Positions 53,823-63,934 of a DNA stretch of 64,000 nt are shown piece after piece. The DNA comes from Prochlorococcus sp. MIT 0604 (lineage in GTDB: Bacteria > Cyanobacteriota > Cyanobacteriia > PCC-6307 > Cyanobiaceae). The stretch is from positions 62,001 to 126,000 of the forward strand of contig NZ_CP007753.1 in NCBI RefSeq assembly GCF_000757845.1, written 5' to 3'. Position 1 is the stretch's first letter. Every line of letters begins with the position of its first letter. The notes beneath the pieces are model-generated. The model had not been told where the DNA came from. It did not search any database and saw nothing but the letters and a program-made list of their open reading frames with translations. Position numbers and translations under genes: made by a program.

Positions 53823-54752
53823 TTATTTATATTTTCTTTTTTTGTTTACTAAGGTCATACTAGCAATAACGACGCTCCAACACTGTCCAAAATATAAAAT
53901 AACTCCCAATAGCCATACCCACAAAGTAAGTACAAGGAAACCTCCAATAAAACCATATGCTTGAAATCTTACTCCAAGTGAGAGAATACTTTTACTCACT
54001 GCTAGGTTCAAAGTGGTTAGGCCAATCCCAATAAGAAAAGATCCTGGTAAAAGTGGTTTCAATGGAACTTTTCTACTCGGTAAAAGTGCTTGCAATAATA
54101 GAGCCATTAAAGAAAAGCCAATTAGTGGTATTGCAAATTGACCAACTTGTAATAGCGGCAGCTTTAATAATAAATCAGAAATAAGATTATTAGATTGTGA
54201 AAGATTTTCTAAAACGTTACTTGGGATCATTCTAAGATTTGCACTAATTTGATCTAGTACCATTAAGAAACCAATAAAGAATACTATTAAGAAGGCTTCA
54301 ACTCTATTTCGGAGAAACTTCGAAGCTTGTACTCTCCATGCAGCATTTACCTTTTTAGAAGGAATTTCGTCTTCCCAAAGCCTATCCGAACCTCTTTGAA
54401 GAGATAGATATGCATTTCCTGCTGTGAAAAGCAAAAACATAGCTCCTAAAATACCTGCCCCAAAACCTTGATCTATCAGATTAAATAATGTTGTTTCTAC
54501 TAACTCAACTACTGAAGGAGGTAAAAGCTGAGCAGCAATAGCAATTATTTGTTGGTCTAATCCTTCTTGTTTTCCTAGAAACCATGAAGCTATTGAAAGA
54601 GAAATTAGAAGGATAGGAAAAAATGATTGAAGTGTGTAATATGCAAATGCAGCGCTTAAATCAACACAATCAGATTTGCTCCATCGCTCACAAGCTCCCC
54701 ATAAACTTTTTAGTATCCATTTTGAACTTCTCTGCATATTAATTTTATTCAA
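53823..54752 (-). CDS. YihY/virulence factor BrkB family membrane protein
   Basis: A 309-residue protein with six or so membrane helices. The N-terminal family pattern is AAFAYYTLQSFFPILLISLS and later FRNRVEAFLIVFF, with LGVRFQAYGFIGGFLVLTLWVWLLG. Older annotations call this ribonuclease BN, but the family is not a nuclease. Role unknown. Confidence 0.88.
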   Translation of the reverse strand: MNKINMQRSSKWILKSLWGACERWSKSDCVDLSAAFAYYTLQSFFPILLISLSIASWFLGKQEGLDQQIIAIAAQLLPPSVVELVETTLFNLIDQGFGAGILGAMFLLFTAGNAYLSLQRGSDRLWEDEIPSKKVNAAWRVQASKFLRNRVEAFLIVFFIGFLMVLDQISANLRMIPSNVLENLSQSNNLISDLLLKLPLLQVGQFAIPLIGFSLMALLLQALLPSRKVPLKPLLPGSFLIGIGLTTLNLAVSKSILSLGVRFQAYGFIGGFLVLTLWVWLLGVILYFGQCWSVVIASMTLVNKKRKYK

Positions 54753-54828
54753 ATATTTTGTTTATTTACTTAATTTTTATTGTATCTGATTAAGAAATTT
54801 TTCAAGTAATTTTTTATTTATGATGCAA

Positions 54829-55644
54829 CTATTTTGCTAATAATAAATTGCCCCATGGCTTTAAAATTTCAAATTTTTCAATAGATCTACAAGCGATTAA
54901 CGGAAAATTAACATCGCTCAAGTCTTCTCCTGAAACTAAATTTAAAGGATCCGTTTCTAACCACTCTATAGAACAATTGAGTTCTTCTAATAACAGCCAG
55001 GCGGCTGCAATATCCCATATCTTAGGCGTTGATTCTATTGCTCCGAAAGTTTGTCCCATCGCTACACTCGTAAGATTTAAACTCGATACACCTAAGAGTC
55101 TGATTTTGCCAGGAAATACTGAGTTTGGTTTTTTTTGTAAAATTTTTATTGATCTACTACACAAAGAAATGCATTCACTTTGACGATTATTTTGGCTAGG
55201 ATCAATTTTCTTGTTATTTAACCAAACCCCTTTCCCTTTAATGGATAAAAACTTTTTTTTCAATGTAGGAATTATTAAAAAAGAAGATTGTGGTTTACCA
55301 TCAACGAACCTTGCTACAGATATAGACCAGTAAGGAATACCGGCAGCAAAATTTGTTGTCCCATCGAGTGGATCGACCACCCAATAAGCTTTTGAATTTG
55401 GAATTAACTTTTGCCCTTCTTCACTAAGGACGCCTTCACCTGGAGCTATTGAAGCTAAGCCATCTACGATTGTTTTGTCACTCCATAAATCACAACTTGT
55501 TAATAATGATCCATCTGCTTTATTGCTGGCGCTAATATTTCCAAAATCTTTTGTTTGACGTTGACTAACCAATTCAAATAAGGAATATAATTCACGTAGT
55601 TGCTTATTAGTTAAATTTGCTGGATTCATCTTTATATATTGCAA
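54829..55644 (-). CDS. Inositol monophosphatase family protein
   Basis: A 271-residue metal-dependent phosphatase. The core motif DPLDGTTNFAAGIPYWSIS (metal ligands Asp-x-x-Asp-Gly-Thr) and C-terminal WDIAAAWLLLEE are present. Possible substrates are inositol or histidinol phosphate, or PAP from sulfate assimilation (CysQ-like). The cysH enzyme is in the same genome, but the specific role is unknown. The start overlaps the TolC-like gene's end by 13 bases. Confidence 0.9.
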   Translation of the reverse strand: MQYIKMNPANLTNKQLRELYSLFELVSQRQTKDFGNISASNKADGSLLTSCDLWSDKTIVDGLASIAPGEGVLSEEGQKLIPNSKAYWVVDPLDGTTNFAAGIPYWSISVARFVDGKPQSSFLIIPTLKKKFLSIKGKGVWLNNKKIDPSQNNRQSECISLCSRSIKILQKKPNSVFPGKIRLLGVSSLNLTSVAMGQTFGAIESTPKIWDIAAAWLLLEELNCSIEWLETDPLNLVSGEDLSDVNFPLIACRSIEKFEILKPWGNLLLAK

Positions 55645-57059
55645 ATAGAGTTTTTATCCTTAATTCTAGTATTATTACTACTCAAACAATTTTTACTTTT
55701 ATCAAGGAAAGTTAATCTTTCTAATTCATCTATATTCAGATTGTAATTATATATTGCATTAATATTTTTTGATTTTGCATTACTTAATTCACTTTGCCTA
55801 ACAAGAACATCTTTTAGAGTTGATATTCCGACATCATATCTAAGCCTGGAAAGCCTTACAGACTCTATGCTAGATTCAATTTCTTTAAGAGAAGAGATTA
55901 TTTTTTCTTCATTTAATTTAAGATTTAAATAGGCTTTACTAATACTTGTGGTTAAAACATTTTTTAGATTTTCATAGGCATATTTTTCGGATTCTGCATC
56001 TGCAATTTTTGATTTATAGGAGTTTTTATTTTGTCCGCCATCAAAAATACTCCATGCAAAATTTAGACTTATGGTATTCGTATAATTAGATCCAGATTTT
56101 TCAGAGTCGATATTAGTTGCTAGAGAGTCACCCTTTGAAAATGTACTAGATAATGAATTACTGATATAGATATTTGGCTTATTTTGAGCTAAAAATCTCT
56201 CTGCTTGGCTCTTTTTGCTTGATTTTTGAAGAATAAGGTTTTGTAAGGAAAGATTTTTATCCAAACCCTCATTAATATTCTTATTCAATTTATGATTCCA
56301 AAACCCTATAAGATTTTGCTCTTTATTAGTTTCGAAATCTTCCTTAACATTAAGAATCTCTTTAAGAGAAATTTTATTAATTTCATGTTCTATTTTCTTT
56401 TCATTAAGTGATTGTTGATCTCGAGATAATTGAGCTTCTGCTTCAAGAACTTCAAATTTTGTACCAATTCCTGCATCTAGCTTCGCTTTAGCATTTTCTA
56501 AACTTGTAATTGATAAATCAAGTGTGAATTTTTTATTTTGAATATCTTGATATGACTTTTTGTATTTGTGATATCTGATTCTTGCTTCTTGAATTAAATC
56601 TTTTTTCTTAATCTCATAATTATTTTCTGCAATTTTGTAATTTGTTTTGGCAATTTTAATTTCAGATCCTCTTAGCGGGGCAATTACATCCCATTTAATA
56701 TTCAGGGAGGGATTAGCCGTAAATTGTGATGTTTTTAAAGTAGGCGAATTGCTATTGTACTTTTTACCTGCGACATATTTTGGTAACCCATTGACTTGAA
56801 AATCCAAGGATGGGTATCTTTTGGCAATTTGACTGGAAAGATTAAAGCTTGCAGAGGCTACTAGGTTTTGTAATGATTTTAATTCTTGATTATTTAATAC
56901 AAGGTTTTCTATTTCTTGATAATCAACAAAAGTAATATTTGATTTTTCTTCTAAAACATTATCAATGTTATTTTTTGTTTCGCTCGATAGAACATTAAAG
57001 GTATTCATACTAAGAGTAAGCGGTAAAAATAAGAAAGGATTTATTACTCTTCTAAGCAT
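55632..57059 (-). CDS. tolC: TolC-like outer membrane efflux protein
   Basis: A 475-residue protein with an N-terminal signal segment (FLFLPLTLSMNTFNV). Two outer-membrane-efflux repeats follow, rich in long heptad-like helices with TKFEVLEAEAQLSRDQQSL and VGISTLKDVLVRQSEL. It would form the trimeric exit duct for type I secretion or RND/ABC export. No partner gene is adjacent, so it may serve several pumps. It lies 25 bases downstream of the DUF512 gene, on the same strand. Confidence 0.9.
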   Translation of the reverse strand: MLRRVINPFLFLPLTLSMNTFNVLSSETKNNIDNVLEEKSNITFVDYQEIENLVLNNQELKSLQNLVASASFNLSSQIAKRYPSLDFQVNGLPKYVAGKKYNSNSPTLKTSQFTANPSLNIKWDVIAPLRGSEIKIAKTNYKIAENNYEIKKKDLIQEARIRYHKYKKSYQDIQNKKFTLDLSITSLENAKAKLDAGIGTKFEVLEAEAQLSRDQQSLNEKKIEHEINKISLKEILNVKEDFETNKEQNLIGFWNHKLNKNINEGLDKNLSLQNLILQKSSKKSQAERFLAQNKPNIYISNSLSSTFSKGDSLATNIDSEKSGSNYTNTISLNFAWSIFDGGQNKNSYKSKIADAESEKYAYENLKNVLTTSISKAYLNLKLNEEKIISSLKEIESSIESVRLSRLRYDVGISTLKDVLVRQSELSNAKSKNINAIYNYNLNIDELERLTFLDKSKNCLSSNNTRIKDKNSICNI

Positions 57060-57084
57060 GTTTTATAGTTTCGAAAATATTCGA

Positions 57085-58464
57085 TTAGCCAATCAAAGTA
57101 TTAATAATATCATTTGAATCATCAAGAACGTGAATTTTAGTATTTATTTGATTCTCAACTTCTTGAATATTTTTATCATCTAAAAATAAATCAGTATTAA
57201 TTTTTAACATAATAGATGGTATGTAAACAGCTTCTCCTAAATCCTTATTTTTCAGCCCGTAAATTAGATCTTCTCCAGTAAGAAGGCCTGTAACAACTTG
57301 ATCTTGACCCCAATAAATACTTGGCAAACCATATAAATTAATTGTTAATCCATTAATTAAGTTTAATTTCTTAACTGTAGGAATTAGGGCTTCATAAACT
57401 AACTTACCAACAATCCAACTAACTTTTTTTGGCTTTTTTACTTTTTGGGGTAGGTTTTGAGTCTTCTCTCTTAATACTTCTAGAAAGTTTCTAATAGTCC
57501 CAACTCCATTAGATTCTTGTGGCATATTTTCGTAGGTTTTGTAACTAGGCAAATTTGTACCAGCAATTAAATACCATTCGTCTGCTAGCCAACAAAAACG
57601 AGTTCCAAGAGTATTTTGTAGAGAGGCTTGAATTCTCTCTACTTGTTTAATAGTTTTTTTTGCGTATTCTGGGCTTATTGATCGCAATCCATCATTTTCA
57701 GGTCTAAATTTTGTAAGTCCTACAGGAACTATTGCGACTGAAAGTACTGTTTGAGAGGTTTTTTTATAGAATTCAGCAAGTTCCAAAATTGATTTCTCAA
57801 GAATATTCCCATCATTTATATCTGGACAAACAACAATTTGAGCATGTATTTGAATAGAGTTTTTTTCAAACCACGAAATTTGATCAAGTATCACTCCTGC
57901 TTTTTTATTTTTTAATAATTTTTCTCTTGTATCGGGATCAGTAGCATGAACTGAAATAAAAAGTGGGGATAGTTTTTGCATAGCAATTCTTTCCCAGTCT
58001 TCTTTTTTTAAATTCGTAAGAGTTAAATAAGAGCCATATAGGAAACTTAATCTATAATCATCATCTTTTATATAAAGGCTTTTTCTTTTACCACTCGGCT
58101 GTTGATCAATAAAACAAAATGGACATCTATTATTGCATTGCTTTATTGAATCAAATAATGCATCTTTAAAATTTATACCTAAATTAACGTCTTGATCTTT
58201 TTCAATATTTATATTGTGAATCTCATGATTTTTATCTAAAACTGATATGTCTAAAATTTCTTCACTAATCAGAATCTGATAATCAATTAAATCTCTTGGT
58301 TTTTTCCCATTAATGCTAATAATTGAATCACCGGATTCAAATCCTATTTCTTCAGCAATAGAATTAGCTTCAACACTTTCAATTTCTGCGGGGTTTATTT
58401 TATAAGTAATATTAGGAACCAAAAGATCAGTGAGATCTTCCGTGTAATTAATTTCTTGCCACAC
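57085..58464 (-). CDS. PDZ-radical SAM-DUF512 protein
   Basis: A 459-residue protein. A PDZ-like N-terminal part (about 20-80, EEIGFESGDSIISINGK) precedes a radical SAM-like core whose cysteines are C110, C114 and C117 (CNNRCPFC, CX3CX2C). The C-terminal DUF512 region contains FRPENDGLRSISPEYA and a late KVSWIVGKLVYEA. This family is widespread in cyanobacteria and Firmicutes; its function is not established, although often annotated as NifB/MoaA-like. Confidence 0.88.
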   Translation of the reverse strand: MWQEINYTEDLTDLLVPNITYKINPAEIESVEANSIAEEIGFESGDSIISINGKKPRDLIDYQILISEEILDISVLDKNHEIHNINIEKDQDVNLGINFKDALFDSIKQCNNRCPFCFIDQQPSGKRKSLYIKDDDYRLSFLYGSYLTLTNLKKEDWERIAMQKLSPLFISVHATDPDTREKLLKNKKAGVILDQISWFEKNSIQIHAQIVVCPDINDGNILEKSILELAEFYKKTSQTVLSVAIVPVGLTKFRPENDGLRSISPEYAKKTIKQVERIQASLQNTLGTRFCWLADEWYLIAGTNLPSYKTYENMPQESNGVGTIRNFLEVLREKTQNLPQKVKKPKKVSWIVGKLVYEALIPTVKKLNLINGLTINLYGLPSIYWGQDQVVTGLLTGEDLIYGLKNKDLGEAVYIPSIMLKINTDLFLDDKNIQEVENQINTKIHVLDDSNDIINTLIG

Positions 58465-58510
58465 AATTTAAGGCCAAATACTCTTATTTATATTTATTCT
58501 AAACTTATAT

Positions 58511-58624
58511 ATGACTCAAAGTGTATTAAATTCTTTTAAAAAACTAAATATAGGTGTGAAATTATGGCCCTTTGATTTATTAAAATATGGCATTCGCAGT
58601 TTTCTAAAACACGATTTAGATTAA
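58511..58624 (+). CDS. Possible tiny protein, 37 aa
   Basis: Clean short frame starting MTQSVLNSFKKLNIGVKLW and ending FLKHDLD. It is amphipathic and basic. It lies in the 178-base gap between the divergent DUF512 and DUF3120 genes and ends 18 bases before the latter. Chance occurrence is quite possible; listed because it fills the leader of the next gene. Confidence 0.3.
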   Translation: MTQSVLNSFKKLNIGVKLWPFDLLKYGIRSFLKHDLD

Positions 58625-58642
58625 TTAAAATAAAATTTTTCA

Positions 58643-59410
58643 TTGAAAGAATTAATTACAAAAAATTTAGAAGTAAAAGATAAATTCAACTATGAATCCC
58701 ATAAGACAGTTGATTCATACGAAAATAGTTTTTTCTCAAATCCTATATCTTTAAGATTGTGGTCTTCTTTTTTTGTAATTTTACCTATTTTTGTTCAAGC
58801 CCCTTGGGTTAGATTAGAACCAATAAGTGCTCTTTGTTTTACTTTTGTTATTGTCTTAGTGGCAATTGTTTTGAATCAGAAAGGATCAAATAAGTGGTTT
58901 ATTGTCAGTTCATTATTACTTGGAATATCAGGTAGTTGGCTTGGTGGATGTTTGTTCTGGGGATGGTTAAGCCCATTTCCTATCCTACACATACCTGTTG
59001 AAGCTGTAGTCCTCCCATTAGCTTTAATTGGATTAGGTACTAATTGGAAAATAGGTTCAAGTTTTTATATCTCTTCTTTATTTGGAACTGCAGTTACCGA
59101 CATTACAATATTTTTGATCGGAATCATGGATCAATGGAAGCAGGTAATTACAGCAGATTCTGAAAATGCACCCATGATTCTTCAAAAAACTTCAGAGAGT
59201 CTTATTCAAATAAAATCATTATCTATTATCATTTTTGTTGCTCTTATACTTTGGTTTATTTCAAAAGAAATTTTAGATTCTGGCACAATTAATACTACTA
59301 GTGGTAAAGCACTCTTAGTTTCTGGTTACGTAATTCAAACTACATTAATTGTTGATGGTATTTTTATTCTTTTAGCAATTCTGCAACCAACTCTAAGTGG
59401 ATTGGTTTAA
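58643..59410 (+). CDS. DUF3120 family membrane protein
   Basis: A 255-residue protein from a TTG start with a polar head (about 1-35) and six or seven membrane helices; conserved pieces are SLLLGISGSWLGGCLFWGWL and PVEAVVLPLALIGLG. The DUF3120 family is restricted mainly to cyanobacteria and plastid-bearing lineages and has no known function. Its stop overlaps the nadB start by 1 base (TAATG), implying coupling. Confidence 0.85.
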   Translation: MKELITKNLEVKDKFNYESHKTVDSYENSFFSNPISLRLWSSFFVILPIFVQAPWVRLEPISALCFTFVIVLVAIVLNQKGSNKWFIVSSLLLGISGSWLGGCLFWGWLSPFPILHIPVEAVVLPLALIGLGTNWKIGSSFYISSLFGTAVTDITIFLIGIMDQWKQVITADSENAPMILQKTSESLIQIKSLSIIIFVALILWFISKEILDSGTINTTSGKALLVSGYVIQTTLIVDGIFILLAILQPTLSGLV

Positions 59411-61077
59411 TGTTAAGACCTCCATTTTCGCAAGAACCGATACCTATAAATAATTGGGATGTAATCGTTATAGGTGCTGGAGCTGCTGGCCTTATGACTT
59501 GTCTTGAATTGCCCTCAAATTTAAAAGTGCTTCTTTTAAATAGAAATACTAGTAAGGTATCTTCCAGTAGATGGGCTCAAGGTGGAATTGCATCTGTTGT
59601 TAGACAAGATGATTCATTTGATCTGCATGCTGAGGATACTTTAAAAGCAGGTGATGGACTATGTGATTTTCAGGCTGTAGAAATGCTAGTTAAAGAAGCT
59701 CCAGGTTGTGTAGAAAGGTTGCAGAATTTAGGGATGATTTTTGATCAAAGTTCTGATCAACTAGCTACTACCTTGGAAGCAGCCCATTCACGAAGAAGAG
59801 TCTTACATGTTAAAGATCGTACTGGACGAGCATTAGTTGAAGTTCTAGAAGATCATATTGAGAATCAAAAAAATATTCTTCACTGCAGGGGTGTAAGAGT
59901 AACTGAACTTCTCATTCAAAATAAAGAATGTAGAGGAGTTCAGGTTCTTGATGGAGCAAATTTATATTGGATTAAATCTAGAGCTGTAGTTTTGGCTACA
60001 GGTGGGGGTGGGCACTTATTTACAAATACAACTAATCCTGCTCAATCCTCTGGTGAAGGGATTGCTCTTGCATGGAAAGCAGGAGCTGCTATCGAAGATT
60101 TAGAGTTCGTGCAATTTCATCCAACAGCTTTAAAATTTTATGGTGCACCTTGCTTCTTAATATCTGAGGCACTTAGAGGGGAAGGAGCGATCTTAGTTGA
60201 TAAAAATGGTGAAAGTCCAGTTAAAAATCTTGAAAATCGTGATCTAGCTACTAGAGATCAGGTAAGTAGAGCAATTATGAAAAATATGCATGATAATAAT
60301 GTAGACCATGTTGGCTTAGATCTTCGGTATATTGACCCAGAAAAAATTGTAGAGCGCTTCCCCACGATATTAAGTCGATGTCAGGATTATGGCGTTAACC
60401 CTTTAAATGAGGTTATCCCCGTAGCTCCTGCAGCTCATTATTGGATGGGAGGTGTTAAAACTGATTTAAATGCATCTTCAACAAGAAAAGGATTATATGC
60501 CGTTGGAGAAGTTGCTTCTACAGGTGTGCATGGTGCTAATAGACTGGCAAGTAATTCACTGATGGAGTGTCTTGTTTTCGCAAGAAAAATGTCTTCAATT
60601 GTTTTAAATGACCTTTCTAACTTTGAAAAATTTGATAGATCATTTCAAGAGTTTGATATTGAAGATCCTAAAGAAGATCAAATTTCTATAATTGCTGAAA
60701 AAATTGATGAACTAAGAAAACTATGTTGGTTAAATTTAGGTGTATCTCGAAATAAGGTAAATATGAGTAAATTTTTAAATTACATTCAAAATGATGTAGA
60801 TAAATTAAATAAAAATGATTTACTAAATAGTCTTGAAAAAATAAAATTTGATCAAAAAATAAAACTCAGTGAACGTAATAGAAGAGCATTAAATCTTTTA
60901 CTTGATTTAAAGAATAGACAAATAACCACCATAACTTTATTAAAAGCTTGTTTATTTAGAGAAGAAAGTAGAGGAGGGCATTATAGAGATGATTTTCCTG
61001 ATAAAGATAAAAATTGGGAATGCCATACTAGACAACAGTTAGATCAAAAAATTCAAAAAAGATTTATTAAAAATTAA
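59410..61077 (+). CDS. nadB: L-aspartate oxidase
   Basis: A 555-residue FAD enzyme of NAD synthesis: aspartate to iminoaspartate. Motifs: FAD loop VIGAGAAGLMTCLEL, substrate region SRWAQGGIASVV, LHVKDRTGRALVEVL, and the second FAD segment STGVHGANRLASNSLMECLVFA. Its length matches NadB rather than succinate dehydrogenase. It follows DUF3120 in one transcript and ends 11 bases inside the convergent VKOR gene. Confidence 0.95.
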   Translation: MLRPPFSQEPIPINNWDVIVIGAGAAGLMTCLELPSNLKVLLLNRNTSKVSSSRWAQGGIASVVRQDDSFDLHAEDTLKAGDGLCDFQAVEMLVKEAPGCVERLQNLGMIFDQSSDQLATTLEAAHSRRRVLHVKDRTGRALVEVLEDHIENQKNILHCRGVRVTELLIQNKECRGVQVLDGANLYWIKSRAVVLATGGGGHLFTNTTNPAQSSGEGIALAWKAGAAIEDLEFVQFHPTALKFYGAPCFLISEALRGEGAILVDKNGESPVKNLENRDLATRDQVSRAIMKNMHDNNVDHVGLDLRYIDPEKIVERFPTILSRCQDYGVNPLNEVIPVAPAAHYWMGGVKTDLNASSTRKGLYAVGEVASTGVHGANRLASNSLMECLVFARKMSSIVLNDLSNFEKFDRSFQEFDIEDPKEDQISIIAEKIDELRKLCWLNLGVSRNKVNMSKFLNYIQNDVDKLNKNDLLNSLEKIKFDQKIKLSERNRRALNLLLDLKNRQITTITLLKACLFREESRGGHYRDDFPDKDKNWECHTRQQLDQKIQKRFIKN

Positions 61078-62002
61078 GATCTCCCTGATAGTCGGTTTTT
61101 GTTGCTAACTCATTTAAGTCACGCGTACCACTAATAATTTCTCCATTTATTTCCCAAGAAGGAAATCCACTGATTCCTTTATTTTGGCATAGCTCATACT
61201 CATTATCTTTACCATCTTTAGCACACTCAACTATTTTTAATTCTTTAACTGCTTCCTTACCAAATAATTGTTTTTGATCGTGGCAATGCGGGCACCAGTA
61301 TGCACTATACATAACAATATTGTTTTCATTTAAAAATTTTGCAAACTTTACCTTCTGGGGAGAGCTTGAAGTGGTAATTATTGGCGATACATTATCAGTG
61401 GGATTTGCAACATCAATAGCATTAGAGGGGTCAACGTTTGTTGACCAAATTAGCCCCCCCAGCAGGACACTAATGGCTACAATGAAACCTCTAAAAATCA
61501 TAGTTTCTCTACTTTCGAACTTTGCTCCAATCATAGAAATTATAAAGATAGAAAACGATAAAATTGCTGAAAGTATACAAAAAAAACAATATGCTTGAAT
61601 CTTAAAAAACATTATGTTAATCAATAAAAAGCTAAATGTTGATGACGCACAAGAAATTAGAAATACTAACCACCATAAAAACTTATTTAGTTTTTCTTTT
61701 GGGGAAATTAAATTAAGCGAAAGTATTAGTGTGATACCTAATATTGATAAATATGTTATAAATCCAGCTAATGATAGAGGTATATTAACTTGATTATTTT
61801 CAAATAAAGTACCCCAAGGACTATTTAAAACTGTTTCACAACCATTTTTTATCCCTGGGCATGAAAGTGAAGTAAATAATCCCAAGTTTTTTAAAGTAAT
61901 CGAACCTGTGTCAACTATGCCTATAGTGCTAAGAATTGCGATTATGATTTTTGGCCATTTCAAATCTTTTTTATTTCTTCTGTTTAAAGTCTTAAGGGCC
62001 AT
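61067..62002 (-). CDS. Vitamin K epoxide reductase fused to thioredoxin-like domain
   Basis: A 311-residue fusion. The VKOR part (about 15-190) has loop cysteines C48 and C55 (SCPGIKNGC) and the active CXXC C139/C142 (CFFC) in a four- or five-helix bundle. The lumenal Trx-like domain has C237/C240 (WCPHC). The VKOR pulls electrons from the Trx domain and passes them to quinone, making disulfides in exported proteins. This fusion is known in cyanobacteria and plastids. It overlaps nadB by 11 bases. Confidence 0.94.
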   Translation of the reverse strand: MALKTLNRRNKKDLKWPKIIIAILSTIGIVDTGSITLKNLGLFTSLSCPGIKNGCETVLNSPWGTLFENNQVNIPLSLAGFITYLSILGITLILSLNLISPKEKLNKFLWWLVFLISCASSTFSFLLINIMFFKIQAYCFFCILSAILSFSIFIISMIGAKFESRETMIFRGFIVAISVLLGGLIWSTNVDPSNAIDVANPTDNVSPIITTSSSPQKVKFAKFLNENNIVMYSAYWCPHCHDQKQLFGKEAVKELKIVECAKDGKDNEYELCQNKGISGFPSWEINGEIISGTRDLNELATKTDYQGDLNF

Positions 62003-62107
62003 ACAAAATGAAAGTTTGTTATTTACATTATCTATCCTAATATTATCTTGGCATGAGAGTTATATACGAAATGCTGTGTAAATCTTTTAATTCTTATTTT
62101 TCAAATT

Positions 62108-63463
62108 GTGAAACAAAATACTCTCAAAGTAAAAGAAAAAAAACTACCTAAGATTGCATTTAGTCATGTTGGTTGCGAGAAAAATCTTGTTGATACTGAA
62201 CATATGCAAGGCTTATTAGATAATGAGGGTTATGAAGTTGACAGCAATATAAATGATGCAAATGTTGTTGTTGTAAATACTTGCAGTTTTATTGAAACAG
62301 CTAGAGAAGAATCTATTAGAAAAATTCTAGAATATACCAATCAAGGAAAGGAAGTAATAGTTGCAGGCTGTATGGCTCAGCATTTTAAAGATGAACTTCT
62401 AAAAGAAATACCTGAAATAAAAGCTTTGGTTGGAACAGGAGATTATCAAAAGATAGCAAAGGTTTTAGACAGAGTTAAAAAAGGTGAAATCGTTAATGAA
62501 GTTTCAAAAATACCGGAATTCATTGCAGATGAGGAAATACCTCGTTTTGTAGATAAAAACAAATTTGTTGCTTATCTTCGTATTGCCGAAGGCTGCAACT
62601 ATAATTGCGCTTTTTGTATTATTCCTAAGTTGAGAGGTCCGCAAAGAAGTAGAACAATAGAATCTATAGTTTCAGAAGCAAAAAGTCTTGCAAAACAGGG
62701 TATTCAAGAAATTATATTAATTAGTCAAATAACAACTAATTATGGTCAAGATATTTATGGAAAACCATCATTAGCCAAACTTTTGAATGAGCTTTCTAAA
62801 GTTCCAATTCCTTGGATAAGGATACATTATGCTTATCCAACGGGTTTAACTAATGAAGTTATTAGAGCTTTTAAAGATTCAAAGAATATTGTGCCTTACT
62901 TTGATTTACCACTTCAGCATAGTCATCCAGATGTGTTGAAGAGTATGAATAGACCTTGGCAGGCTTCTCTGAATGAATCAATTTTGGAGAAAATTAGAGA
63001 AGAAATTCCATCTGCTGTATTAAGAACTAGTCTCATTGTTGGTTTCCCTGGAGAAAAGAAAGAACATTTTGAACATCTTCTCGATTTTTTGGATAGGCAC
63101 AAATTTGATCATGTGGGAGTGTTTATTTTTTCTCCTGAGGAAGGAACTGCAGCTTTTCATTTGCCAAATAAAGTTTCCCTCGAGGTTGCAGAGGCAAGAA
63201 AAGATAACGTTATTTCAGTTCAACAAAATATCTCCAAAGATAAAAATCAGTCATATGTTGGTTCAAAAATGAAGATTTTGGTAGAAAAAATATCAGATAA
63301 TAACGAATTAATAGGTCGGTCCTATAATTTTGCCCCTGAAATTGACGGAACAGTAATTTTATCTGTTAAGGATAAAATTGATTTGAAAAATTATATTGGT
63401 AAATTTGTTGAAGCAAATATTTCCTTTGCGGATGAATATGATTTATACGGCGAAATAGTATAA
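62108..63463 (+). CDS. rimO: Ribosomal protein S12 methylthiotransferase RimO
   Basis: A 451-residue radical SAM enzyme adding a methylthio group to Asp88-equivalent of ribosomal protein S12. N-terminal UPF0004 cysteines are in [19 protein letters not shown] and VAGCMAQ. The radical SAM site is [16 protein letters not shown], and a C-terminal TRAM domain follows (about 375-450). The EKNLVDTE and [12 protein letters not shown] signatures favour RimO over MiaB. GTG start at 62108. Confidence 0.95.
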   Translation: MKQNTLKVKEKKLPKIAFSHVGCEKNLVDTEHMQGLLDNEGYEVDSNINDANVVVVNTCSFIETAREESIRKILEYTNQGKEVIVAGCMAQHFKDELLKEIPEIKALVGTGDYQKIAKVLDRVKKGEIVNEVSKIPEFIADEEIPRFVDKNKFVAYLRIAEGCNYNCAFCIIPKLRGPQRSRTIESIVSEAKSLAKQGIQEIILISQITTNYGQDIYGKPSLAKLLNELSKVPIPWIRIHYAYPTGLTNEVIRAFKDSKNIVPYFDLPLQHSHPDVLKSMNRPWQASLNESILEKIREEIPSAVLRTSLIVGFPGEKKEHFEHLLDFLDRHKFDHVGVFIFSPEEGTAAFHLPNKVSLEVAEARKDNVISVQQNISKDKNQSYVGSKMKILVEKISDNNELIGRSYNFAPEIDGTVILSVKDKIDLKNYIGKFVEANISFADEYDLYGEIV

Positions 63464-63841
63464 TTTAGCCTAGATACATTTTAGAAATAAATCTATAACT
63501 GGCTTATTTACAATTAAAACTAGCGATCCGTAAGCAGATTAGATAAATTTATAGGATCGATAATATACATCCGTGCGGATGTCATTATTTTTGATTCTAA
63601 TAGTTTTCAATGTACTGGAGAGTTTTAAATAAAACGCCTACTACGCCCACTACTAGCTAACTAAAAACTTTTGATTTATAAATATATACCGTGAAATAAA
63701 AAAACAAATAATTATTGTTTTCTCAAAATCCGTTTAGTAAATTTATATTTAAATCTTAAAAAGCATTGCAACTTCTATATTTATATTGTGATACTAATAA
63801 ATATGATTTGTATGAGGAGACTATTAAAATTTTATAGTTTT
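63464..63841. other. Gene-free stretch downstream of rimO, with two hairpins
   Basis: About 378 bases without a credible ORF. A first 6-bp inverted repeat is CGATCC/GGATCG (63524-63529, 63554-63559). The second is the terminator-like hairpin listed separately. Beyond 63600 the sequence is AT-rich, with a block of ACGCC-containing repeats near 63634-63660 (GCCTACTACGCCCACTACTAG) that is richer in GC than its surroundings. Nothing else is seen. Confidence 0.5.
63567..63592 (+). terminator. Probable rho-independent terminator after rimO
   Basis: ACATCC GTGC GGATGT forms a 6-bp stem with a 4-base loop, followed by CATTATTTTT on the plus strand. It stands about 100 bases after the rimO stop, so it could end rimO or a small RNA in the 3' UTR. 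Confidence 0.55.
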
Positions 63842-63934
63842 TTAAATTAATTTAACCGCTCTTAAGAGCTTATCTAATGCGAAAGCAGCTCCAAACCCAA
63901 AACCAATAAATGCAAAATAGAAAATGATGTTCAT
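63842..63934 (-). CDS. petL: PetL-like cytochrome b6f small subunit, 30 aa
   Basis: A 30-residue single-helix protein starting MNIIFYFAFIGFGFGAAFAL and ending LLRAVKLI. The Arg-Ala-Val-Lys-Leu-Ile end matches the end of other PetL proteins that I recall (LRAVKLI). PetL is a peripheral helix of the cytochrome b6f complex. Identity rests on the end motif and topology only; another small thylakoid subunit is possible. It is the last gene of the window, reading away from rimO. Confidence 0.65.
   Translation of the reverse strand: MNIIFYFAFIGFGFGAAFALDKLLRAVKLI

Noticed and set aside
57085..58464. Nitrogenase cofactor protein NifB
   Set aside because: The PDZ and DUF512 parts and the lack of any nif gene show that it belongs to a different radical SAM family.
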